In this document: one piece after another, positions 57,392 to 64,000 of the stretch
How positions within the stretch are numbered: position 1 is the first letter of the stretch
Layout of the letters: every line of letters starts with the position of its first letter
Assembly: GCA_039818945.1 (NCBI GenBank)
Contig: JBCBSZ010000005.1
Location: 62,001-126,000, forward strand
Direction: 5' to 3'
Source of the DNA: JBCBSZ01 sp039818945
Lineage (GTDB): Bacteria > Actinomycetota > Acidimicrobiia > Acidimicrobiales > Poriferisodalaceae
DNA: 64,000 bases
Translations under genes and position numbers: made by a program
Notes under the pieces: generated by a model
What the model was told of the DNA's origin: nothing
Databases searched by the model: none
What the model saw: the letters and a program-made list of their open reading frames with translations, nothing else

Positions 57392-58756
57392 CTACTCGCC
57401 CTCCACCCACTCGCCGAGCAGCTCGTGCAGCCAGCGCACCTTGGACTCCTGGTAGAGGCTGAGCGAGATGCCCGGCTTGCGGGTCGCCTTCAGCCCCTTG
57501 TGGATCTGCTCCATGTTGAACATGTCCTGGTCGAACACCTTCGACAGCATCCCGAAGGCCGAGATGTTGGTCCACGGCTCGTCGAAGTCGAGCCAGTGGA
57601 CCGGCGCCGGATCGGGCTTCTCGCCCGAGTACGGCGCCAGCCAGAGCACCTCCATGATGCAGGTCTCGTGGTCGTCGCCGTTGGGGCGGAACCGGTAGAC
57701 GATCCGGTTGTAGGCACCCCACGGGTGGAAGTTCGGGAAGACCGTGTAGTCGATGCTGTCGACCATCTCGGCGTCGCTCCAGCCGTCGACCAGCTCGCCG
57801 ACGACCGGGCGCCAGCGGGCCCGCGCCCCCTCGGCCATGGCCGCACGGGCGGTGAGGCCCTCGGGGATCTCGAACGGCAGCGGCTCGTCCTCGCGGGCGT
57901 CGATCGACGCTCGCAGCACCTGCTCCTCGGTCGGCTCCCAGTCGAGCAGCGGGCTCGGGGTGCCGCCGGGGGTGATCACCCGGGCGAAGGTGTCCCAGAC
58001 GTCGATCTGGCTGTTGGTGTCGCCCAGCCCGGCGGAGATCTGTGGGTGGGTGGCGTTGACGTGGAAGGCCTCGCAGAACGCCTCCTGGGCGATCTTCCAG
58101 TTGGCCCGGATGCGCTTGGCCCCGTGCACCTCGACGTAGCGGTTCTCGAGGTCCCAGCGCTCGAACTGCTGGGGCAGCTCCCCGAGGAACTCCTCGAGCG
58201 GTTGGGCGTCGGGGTCGGGGTTGATGAACACGAACCCGGCCCAGGTCCCGACCTTCGCCTCGGGCAGGTGCCAGTCGTCGGCCTCCACGTGGGGGAAGTC
58301 CCAGTCCGCCGGGATGTCCTGGAGATCGCCGTTGAGCTTCCAGGCGAAGCCGTGGAACGGGCAGCGGATCTCGCTGCAGTTGCCGTCGTACTGCTTGAGG
58401 CGGCGACCCCGGTGCAGGCAGGCGTTGACGTAGGCGTGGATCTCGCCGTCGTCGTCTCGCATGACGAGGTACGACCGGTCGGTGATGTCGTAGACGGTGT
58501 GGCTGCCGGGCTCGGGGATGTGGTCCTCGCGGCACACGAACTGCCAGACCCGGTCCCACAGCTGGGTCTTCTCCCGCTCGTGCCACTCGCGGGAGATGTA
58601 CCGCTCGACCGAGTAGTCGCCGTCGCCGAGGTAGCGGGGCGACTCGGCCCGCAGGACGTCGGGCACCGGATGGGTGTCGGCGTCGAGGAGGTCCTGGTAG
58701 CTCAGCCCCGGTGAGCGGGCCTGACCGGGCTGTTCGGGCTCGGCGGTCATCGTCAC
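57392..58756 (-). CDS. Aromatic-ring-hydroxylating-type Rieske oxygenase, large subunit
   Basis: This 454-residue oxygenase has a Rieske cluster CLHRG...CPFHG (C-x-H and C-x2-H separated by ~16 residues, near residues 112-134). The mononuclear Fe site is in EAFCEAFHVNATHPQ (His-x4-His) with a later Asp. It would hydroxylate or demethylate aromatic, terpenoid or steroid substrates with electrons from a reductase; no reductase or beta subunit adjoins. GTG at 58756 has GAGGGG 8 bases upstream; ATG 58750 is the alternative. Confidence 0.88.
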   Translation of the reverse strand: MTMTAEPEQPGQARSPGLSYQDLLDADTHPVPDVLRAESPRYLGDGDYSVERYISREWHEREKTQLWDRVWQFVCREDHIPEPGSHTVYDITDRSYLVMRDDDGEIHAYVNACLHRGRRLKQYDGNCSEIRCPFHGFAWKLNGDLQDIPADWDFPHVEADDWHLPEAKVGTWAGFVFINPDPDAQPLEEFLGELPQQFERWDLENRYVEVHGAKRIRANWKIAQEAFCEAFHVNATHPQISAGLGDTNSQIDVWDTFARVITPGGTPSPLLDWEPTEEQVLRASIDAREDEPLPFEIPEGLTARAAMAEGARARWRPVVGELVDGWSDAEMVDSIDYTVFPNFHPWGAYNRIVYRFRPNGDDHETCIMEVLWLAPYSGEKPDPAPVHWLDFDEPWTNISAFGMLSKVFDQDMFNMEQIHKGLKATRKPGISLSLYQESKVRWLHELLGEWVEGE

Positions 58757-58816
58757 GTCGTCATCCCCTCGCGTCTCCCCAGAGGGGACGAAGTTACTCC
58801 CAGGGGCTCGCCGAAC

Positions 58817-59116
58817 TCACAACCAGGGCGGCGTGTCGACCGGCTCGTCGGACCACAGCTCGAGCATGGCGGCATCGGCCTCGGCCGGGCTGCAGCCGGC
58901 GCTCCGGCAGATGGCCTCCTGCAACGCCATGCCCGACAGTCCCTGTCGGTCGTGTCGCACGGCCGCCCAGTAGGCGGCGATCGCTCGTTCCCGTGCGATC
59001 GAGGCACGGCTCGTGTCGGGGATCGCGCCGGCGCGCTCGGCGAACCGGGGACCGACGACGCTGACCACCGCCGCAGCTGCGAGCAGGATCAGGAACAGCA
59101 GGGACACACGCACCAT
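58817..59116 (-). CDS. Small single-TM protein, unknown function
   Basis: This 99-residue protein has an N-terminal hydrophobic segment (VSLLFLILLAAAAVVSVVG) that could be a signal anchor, followed by a mostly polar, acidic part with two Cys (ICRSAGCSPAEAD). No family recognised. It could be membrane-tethered with the polar part outside. Confidence 0.6.
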   Translation of the reverse strand: MVRVSLLFLILLAAAAVVSVVGPRFAERAGAIPDTSRASIARERAIAAYWAAVRHDRQGLSGMALQEAICRSAGCSPAEADAAMLELWSDEPVDTPPWL

Positions 59117-59175
59117 CCTCGCGGCTCGGCCGGAGCGGTTGAATCAACTCGCCGCCAACTCTGCGTCGCCATCGA

Positions 59176-59949
59176 TCAGCCCTGGGTGATCGGGTCGTCC
59201 GGGTGCACGGTCCGCAGCTCCAACCACGTTCGCTGCTCGATCGCCCCGATCGTGGCCTCGTCGGCGCCGACGTAGGTCCACGGCAGGTCGATGTCGGTCG
59301 CCACGCACCAGGCGGCGTCGTCGGGCCACCACAGGCTCGGCCCCTCGTGACGGGAGGCGAAGGCGAGCACGGCCTCCGGTCCGCCCTCGAACAGCAGGAA
59401 GCTCCGTCCCCGCCACCACCCGTCGACGACCGGCGCATGCGCCGCCCACCGGACGTAGGAGTCGTGCTCGCGCTCCCAACGATCGGGGCGGCGCGCCCGC
59501 CACCGGGCGAGCGGAGCGCGGCGTCGGGTTCGGCGGATGGTGCCGGTGATCGAGCCGAAGCCATCCCAGACCCCGATCCACCAGCGGTCCGGTGTCGCGG
59601 TCGAGTCGAGGAGGACCTCGACCAGCGGCTCGGCGACCTCGAGCGGAGGGCTGCCCTCGAAGGGGCCCTCGTGGAACGGCGCGTCGACCGCGTCGGCGAA
59701 CGTGCGCCACTCGACGGGCGCGTCGATCGTGGTGTCGGCCCAGTCGGCCACCTCGGCCCAGGTCACCGCGGTGCGGCGGTCACCCTCGATGCGGATCGCC
59801 GGGTGCAGCACGCTGCGGTACGCGGCGAAGCCGGGCGGCACGACCGACCCGACGCAGCCGAAGGGGACCGATCCCGGTGGGGGCCATCGATCGCGCGCGG
59901 CGGTGTCGGAGGCCGGTTTGGCGTGGGGGCGTGGGTCGGCACCGAACAC
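59176..59949 (-). CDS. Hypothetical protein, Trp-rich
   Basis: This 257-residue protein is unrecognised. It begins SVPFGCVGSVVPPGFAAYRS, continues with ATPDRWWIGVWDGFGSITGT and ends in WCVATDIDLPWTYVGAD. Many Trp and Arg residues suggest a soluble globular domain. Similar proteins occur as hypotheticals in actinobacteria, but I cannot assign a function. GTG start. Confidence 0.65.
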   Translation of the reverse strand: MFGADPRPHAKPASDTAARDRWPPPGSVPFGCVGSVVPPGFAAYRSVLHPAIRIEGDRRTAVTWAEVADWADTTIDAPVEWRTFADAVDAPFHEGPFEGSPPLEVAEPLVEVLLDSTATPDRWWIGVWDGFGSITGTIRRTRRRAPLARWRARRPDRWEREHDSYVRWAAHAPVVDGWWRGRSFLLFEGGPEAVLAFASRHEGPSLWWPDDAAWCVATDIDLPWTYVGADEATIGAIEQRTWLELRTVHPDDPITQG

Positions 59950-59997
59950 CGCGCCAGCCTCCCTCCTCGGCGGCCCGCAGTGGTCGCGGGCGCGACG

Positions 59998-60507
59998 TCA
60001 GCCGGCCTCGACCGATTCGGCCTCGGCGTCGTCCTCGGTGTCCTCGTCGTCGGCGGGCTCGGGGGCGACGTAGGTCTCACCCCGTGCGGCCGCACGCAGC
60101 GCCGGCCACTCGTCAGGATCGACCCCGTCGAAGGTGCCCTCGCCGGCGAGGACGGCGTCGGCGGCGCGCCGCAGGCGGAACGGATCGAGCGGCTTGACCA
60201 GCCAGCCGTCGGCCAGGGACCGGCGGGCCAGGTACACGTCGGCCTCGCGGTCGAGCAGCATCAGGACCGGCACCCGATCGAGGCGATCGGCGCCCTCCTC
60301 GTGACGGAAGTCGATCGTCACGGCCATTCCGCCCATGTTGCCGATCTGGAGGTCGCAGATCACCAGGTCGGGCAGGCGGTCGCGGGCGGCCGGCAGCACG
60401 TCGATGCCGCGCCGGGCGACGCGCAGGTCGGTCCCCGGGCCCGAGATCGAGGCGAGGATCTCGTCGACCACGTAGTCGGCGTCGGCGGCGATGAGGATGT
60501 CGGGCAC
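59998..60507 (-). CDS. Response-regulator receiver-domain protein
   Basis: This 169-residue protein has a receiver domain (ILIAADADYVVDEIL; phospho-Asp in PDLVICDLQIGNMGG; VLMLLDREADVYLARRSL; Lys in WLVKPLDPF) and an acidic C-terminal tail. No DNA-binding domain follows, so it acts on a protein partner. The GTG at 60507 is 11 bases from the stop of the second ATPase gene, so it is co-transcribed with the Get3-like pair; TAGTCT (60516-60521) could be an internal -10. Confidence 0.8.
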   Translation of the reverse strand: MPDILIAADADYVVDEILASISGPGTDLRVARRGIDVLPAARDRLPDLVICDLQIGNMGGMAVTIDFRHEEGADRLDRVPVLMLLDREADVYLARRSLADGWLVKPLDPFRLRRAADAVLAGEGTFDGVDPDEWPALRAAARGETYVAPEPADDEDTEDDAEAESVEAG

Positions 60508-60518
60508 GGCAGCCGAGA

Positions 60519-61616
60519 CTACCCCTCGGCCCGAGCCGCGACGTCGGTGGGGACGAGCAGGCCGGCGAGCTCGCCGAGACCGGGGAGGTCGTGCACGTCG
60601 TGGTCGAGCAGCGGCAGCTCGGCGACGATCGCCTCGGCGTCGGGACCGATGAGCGTGCGGGCCTCGGTCCGCTCCTCCTCGGCGAGTGCCGTGAGCTCGT
60701 TGTGGAGGTCGAGCAGCGCGGCGAGCGGTCCGGTGGCGCCCGTCGGGGGAGCGACGACCGGCCCTGGCAGCGGGTGGACGAGATTGACGACGAGGGCGTT
60801 CACGCTCATGTCCCGGTCGCGCAGCGCGTCGGCGAGGTGCCCGGCCTCGCGCAGGGCTTCGCTCCGGGGCGACGACACGACGACGAACGCCGTGGTGTCG
60901 GCGCGCAACATCCGGTCGACGTCGGCGGCCCGCCGCCGGAACCCGTCCTCCATGCCCGAGAACGCCTGGAAGAACTCGATCGCGTCTTCCACGATCTGGG
61001 CGCCGGCGATGCCACGCAGCGTCCGGAGGAAGAGCCGGGCCGCAGCGCTGAAGGCCCGAACCGCGGACCGCGACGGCGCGGTGAGGATCCGGTAGAGCGG
61101 GTGCTCGAGGAACCGGACGAGGCGACCGGGGGCCTCGATGAGGTCGATCGCGTTGCGCGACGGCGGGGTGTCGACGATCACCAGGTCGAACTCGCCGGCG
61201 CGGTGGAGCTGGTGCAGCTTCTCGACCGCCATGTACTCCTGCGTCCCGGAGAGCGCACCGGAGATGTTGCGGTACATCGGGTTGGCGAGGATGACCTCGG
61301 CCTGCTCGGCGCTCGGCGCCTGCGATCGGACCAGGGCATCGAAGGTCGAGGCGGTGTCGAGCATGAGCGCGCTGAGGCTGCCGGCCCACCTCTCGCCGTC
61401 GGGCGGCAGCACGAGGCGGGGCTCGTTGCCGAGCTCGGAGATGCCCAGCGCGTCGGCGAGCCGGCGGGCCGGATCGACCGTGACGACGACCACCCGCCGC
61501 CCCCGCTTCGCCGCGGCCACGGCGAGCGCCGCGGCGGTCGTGGTCTTGCCGACGCCGCCCGGACCGCCTGCGAGGACGACCTCGGAACGGTCGAGCAGCT
61601 CACCCAGGTCGCTCAC
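60519..61616 (-). CDS. ArsA/Get3-like ATPase, second of pair (Rv3680/BagB-like)
   Basis: This 365-residue P-loop ATPase has a deviant Walker A GGPGGVGKTTTAAALA, switch I-like VVTVDPARRLADAL, and FDLVIVDTPPSRNAIDLIE with a switch II-type Asp. It lacks anion-pump features such as the metal-binding Cys triad. Actinobacteria keep such pairs as in Rv3679-Rv3680, sometimes called BagA/BagB and proposed as Get3-like. It may be a chaperone or targeting factor for membrane proteins. GTG start overlaps the first ATPase stop. Confidence 0.85.
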   Translation of the reverse strand: MSDLGELLDRSEVVLAGGPGGVGKTTTAAALAVAAAKRGRRVVVVTVDPARRLADALGISELGNEPRLVLPPDGERWAGSLSALMLDTASTFDALVRSQAPSAEQAEVILANPMYRNISGALSGTQEYMAVEKLHQLHRAGEFDLVIVDTPPSRNAIDLIEAPGRLVRFLEHPLYRILTAPSRSAVRAFSAAARLFLRTLRGIAGAQIVEDAIEFFQAFSGMEDGFRRRAADVDRMLRADTTAFVVVSSPRSEALREAGHLADALRDRDMSVNALVVNLVHPLPGPVVAPPTGATGPLAALLDLHNELTALAEEERTEARTLIGPDAEAIVAELPLLDHDVHDLPGLGELAGLLVPTDVAARAEG

Positions 61617-62563
61617 GAGGCCACCACCTGGCTGTCGCGCACGGCGGCGGCGAGCTCGTCGAGGTGCTCGGTCGTCAGGCGGGCGGTGAAGACGTACGGC
61701 AGCAGGACCTGCGGCAGCGGCAGCGCCGTCGCCAGGCGATCCAGCTGCTCGCGCTGCTGCGCGAGCTTCGTCGCGACGCGGTCGGCGGTCTCGGTGAGGT
61801 TGGCGGCGCTGGTCGCATCGAGGCCGTCGGCGGAGTCGACGAGGCCGGCCACGTCGAGGTCGGGCCCGAACACGTCGGGCCAGCAGCCGTTGACGACCAC
61901 CGGGCCCAGCTTGATGCCCACCCGGTCCTCCAGCTCGTAGGCCACCTCGACGACCTCGTTCACCGGCGTCTCCTCGGGCAGCGTCGCGAGGATCACCTGG
62001 CAGCGCTCGGGGTCGCCGAGCAGCGCCAGGACCTCGTCGGCCTGGTGGCGGACCCGTCCGGTCGACACCACCTCGCTGATCGACCGGGCAGCGTGGAGGA
62101 ACGTGATGGCGTGGCCGGCCGCCGGGGCGTCGACCACGATCAGGTCGGCGACGCCGAGCTGCTCGAGTTGTCGGACCTTGCCGAGCACGAGCAGGTCGCG
62201 GATGCCCGGCGTCGTCGTGGCGAGCACGTCGACCGCGCCGGTGGCGAGGAAGCGCTTCGCGACGCGGCGCATCCCGTGATCGTCGAGGTAATCGAGCAGC
62301 GCGGCCTCGGCCCGGATGATCCGCCCGCTGATCTCGCCCCGGCCCTCCCTGGCGGGGGACAGGACGACGGGCTCGTAGTCGAGGCTCGGCCCGCCGAGCA
62401 GCTCGCCCAGCCCGGGCCGGCCGTCGACGCTCACGACGAGGACGGAACGTCCGGCGTCGGCTGCAGCTCGGGCCAGTGCGGCCGTTAGCGTGGTCTTGCC
62501 GACACCCCCCTTGCCGGCCACCACTGCGACCTTCGCCGCGGTGATCCACCGAATCGAGTCCAA
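61613..62563 (-). CDS. ArsA/Get3-like ATPase, first of pair (Rv3679/BagA-like)
   Basis: This 316-residue P-loop ATPase has VAVVAGKGGVGKTTLTAALA (deviant Walker A with the signature Lys), VVSVDGRPGLGELLG, and LIVVDAPAAGHAITFLHAAR as switch II. Sequence is well separated from its downstream partner, so the two probably form a heterodimer. The start is TTG at 62563; no ATG or GTG lies before the P-loop in a good position. Divergent from the NfeD gene, 21 bases away. Confidence 0.85.
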   Translation of the reverse strand: MDSIRWITAAKVAVVAGKGGVGKTTLTAALARAAADAGRSVLVVSVDGRPGLGELLGGPSLDYEPVVLSPAREGRGEISGRIIRAEAALLDYLDDHGMRRVAKRFLATGAVDVLATTTPGIRDLLVLGKVRQLEQLGVADLIVVDAPAAGHAITFLHAARSISEVVSTGRVRHQADEVLALLGDPERCQVILATLPEETPVNEVVEVAYELEDRVGIKLGPVVVNGCWPDVFGPDLDVAGLVDSADGLDATSAANLTETADRVATKLAQQREQLDRLATALPLPQVLLPYVFTARLTTEHLDELAAAVRDSQVVAS

Positions 62564-62584
62564 CTGAGGCCCCTGGAGCGTCGA

Positions 62585-63970
62585 GTGAGGAACAGGGTCA
62601 GGCTACTGACGGCGATCGTCCTGGCCGTCACCGGACTGGTCATGTCGGCCATGGGCGCGGCCGCGCAGGATCAGCCCGACACGACCGAGGCCCCCGAACC
62701 GGCCGACGGACCGCGCGAGGTCGTCGACGTCGTCGAGGTCTCCGGCCTCATCGACCCGATCGTCGAGGACGATCTGATCTCCCGGCTCGAGGGCGCCGAG
62801 GCCACCAACGCCGGCGACGACGAGGAGGTCCTCGCCATCGTCCTGCAGGTCAACTCGGCCGGGGCGGTGATCGACGACGCCGACCTCCTCGCCCTCGTCG
62901 AGCGGATGCAGGAGTCGACCGTGCCGATCGGCATCTGGGTCGGCCCGTCCGGCTCGCAGCTCAAGGGCAAGGCCACGTACCTGTTGGCGGGTGCCGACTG
63001 GACCGCCATCTCCGGTGAGAGCCGCATCGGCGATCTCGGCGAGCCGCTCGACGGCGAGCCCGACGAGCTGCTCGGTCCCGAGACCGAGCAGCTGCGCAAC
63101 CGGATGCTCGGCCGCGTCGACGCTCGCGAGCTGGAGCTCATCGACACGTCGTCGTCGATCATCGGCGAGTTCGTCCTGTCGATGATGGATGCCGGGATCA
63201 TCCCCGAGCGCGTGAACCTCGACGAGCAGGACAACGGGCTGATCTTCCGCGAGACCGCCGTCCCACCCCGCTTCAACAAGCTCCCGCTCATCGACCAGCT
63301 CTTCCACACGATGGCCAGCCCGTCGATCACCTACCTGCTCCTCGTGGCCGGCCTCGGGCTGCTCCTGCTCGAGTTCTTCACCGCAGGGGTCGGCATCGCC
63401 GGCGTGACCGGCGCGCTGTGCCTGCTCGGTGCGGGGTACGGGCTCGGGGTGTTGCCCTTCCGACCGTGGGCGCTCGTGCTCCTCGTGTTGTGCGTCCTCG
63501 CGTTCGCGGTCGACGTCCAGACGGGTGTCCCGCGCTTCTGGAGCGGTGTCGGCGTGGTGTTGCTCATCGTCGGCTCGCTGTTCCTCTTCGACGAGTTCGC
63601 CCCGTCGTGGATCACCCTCGGCTCCGGGATGATCGGCGTGCTCCTGCTGATGTTCACGGCCATGCCGAACCTGGTCCGCACCCGGTTCGGGACCTCGACG
63701 CTCGGCCGCGAGTGGATGAAGTCCGAGATCGGCGAGGCCGTCACCGCCGTCGATCCCGAGGGCACCGTGCGGGTCCGCGACGCGCTCTGGCACGCCCGCA
63801 CCAACCGCGCCACCCCGATCGGCGAGGGCGAGGCCCTGCGCGTCGTGGACCTCGACGGCCCGATCCTCGAGGTCGAGCCGGTCGAGGGTGCGGCCCGCGA
63901 CTACCGCGAGATGCGGGGCAAGCGGCGGGGCTCGGACGAGTCGGCCCCCACCGACGCCACGACGAGCTGA
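62585..63970 (+). CDS. NfeD-family protein, long form with degenerate ClpP-like domain
   Basis: This 461-residue protein has a signal peptide (~1-28, ending GAAAQ), a ClpP-class serine-protease-like domain (~45-220), about five TMs (~250-370) and a C-terminal NfeD OB-fold (IGEAVTAVDPEGTVRV, EGEALRVVDLDGPILEVEP). In active long-form NfeD proteins the Ser lies in a SAGTY motif; here the matching segment reads LKGKATYLL, so the nucleophile is lost. It is probably a membrane scaffold or pseudoprotease. GTG start with GGAG upstream. Last 30 bases of the window are non-coding in view. Confidence 0.82.
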   Translation: MRNRVRLLTAIVLAVTGLVMSAMGAAAQDQPDTTEAPEPADGPREVVDVVEVSGLIDPIVEDDLISRLEGAEATNAGDDEEVLAIVLQVNSAGAVIDDADLLALVERMQESTVPIGIWVGPSGSQLKGKATYLLAGADWTAISGESRIGDLGEPLDGEPDELLGPETEQLRNRMLGRVDARELELIDTSSSIIGEFVLSMMDAGIIPERVNLDEQDNGLIFRETAVPPRFNKLPLIDQLFHTMASPSITYLLLVAGLGLLLLEFFTAGVGIAGVTGALCLLGAGYGLGVLPFRPWALVLLVLCVLAFAVDVQTGVPRFWSGVGVVLLIVGSLFLFDEFAPSWITLGSGMIGVLLLMFTAMPNLVRTRFGTSTLGREWMKSEIGEAVTAVDPEGTVRVRDALWHARTNRATPIGEGEALRVVDLDGPILEVEPVEGAARDYREMRGKRRGSDESAPTDATTS

Positions 63971-64000
63971 GGGCTCAACAGCCCACGGCGTAGCTCACCG

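Noticed and set aside
63971..64000. Start of a further gene at the right edge
   Set aside because: Only 30 bases remain after the NfeD stop; no start codon with context or RNA motif can be judged.

Overview
This window looks like chromosome of a high-GC actinobacterium, most plausibly an Acidimicrobiia-type organism (Ilumatobacter/Iamia relatives); that placement is inference. The support is very high GC, dense gene packing with ATGA/GTGA overlaps, many GTG starts, a Streptomyces-type conservon operon, a MeaA-type ethylmalonyl-CoA mutase, twin ArsA/Get3-like ATPases of the Rv3679-Rv3680 type, an LprG/P55-like pair, DinB/maleylpyruvate-isomerase-fold proteins and PPOX (F420-type) enzymes. I see no rRNA, IS element, prophage or CRISPR array. 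There is one tRNA (Pro-CGG). No gene-free stretch exceeds about 300 bases.

Layout: 1-1703 is the end of a conservon (histidine kinase tail, roadblock, DUF742, GTPase). 1742-20022 is a mixed metabolic and regulatory region: acyl-CoA dehydrogenase, an LQRxAGN-motif putative metalloprotease, an ECF sigma factor with a membrane partner that ends in an MltG domain, two MFS transporters, oxidoreductases, a crotonase overlapping a sulfatase, a DNA glycosylase, small DinB, VOC and ArsR genes, and an AraC regulator. 20081-27790 runs from ThuA, SDR and TetR genes into a tightly coupled SDR-P450-amidohydrolase-amidohydrolase-P450 catabolic set. 27836-34973 holds a lipoprotein, two paralogous zinc-ribbon membrane proteins, and a divergent PspC / PspC-kinase / LuxR-regulator envelope-stress-like module. 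34997-42401 has a methyltransferase, a BTAD-hydrolase fusion, ethylmalonyl-CoA mutase, GalE, a CoA-transferase and a pirin. 42430-46041 is a 1203-residue TIR-NB-ARC-WD40 protein. 46070-51023 is GH63-like glucosidase, MFS and LprG-like lipoprotein. 51126-55910 holds redox and HxlR/TetR-regulated genes with clear operator-like palindromes. 55996-56976 is a Macro-SEFIR/TIR protein beside tRNA-Pro. 57183-64000 has a Rieske oxygenase with a 68-residue partner, a receiver protein, the twin Get3-like ATPases and a long-form NfeD protein.

Points that stand out: two TIR-superfamily proteins of the kind seen in nucleotide-signalling immunity, one STAND-type and one Macro-SEFIR; an orphan protein with the motif found on contractile-injection-system cargo plus HExxH; an anti-sigma-like/MltG fusion; two related P450s lacking the usual I-helix acid; a three-codon leaderless ORF whose stop overlaps a perfect anti-Shine-Dalgarno sequence; and a recurrent TAnnnT hexamer 6-8 bases before start codons, indicating widespread leaderless transcription.
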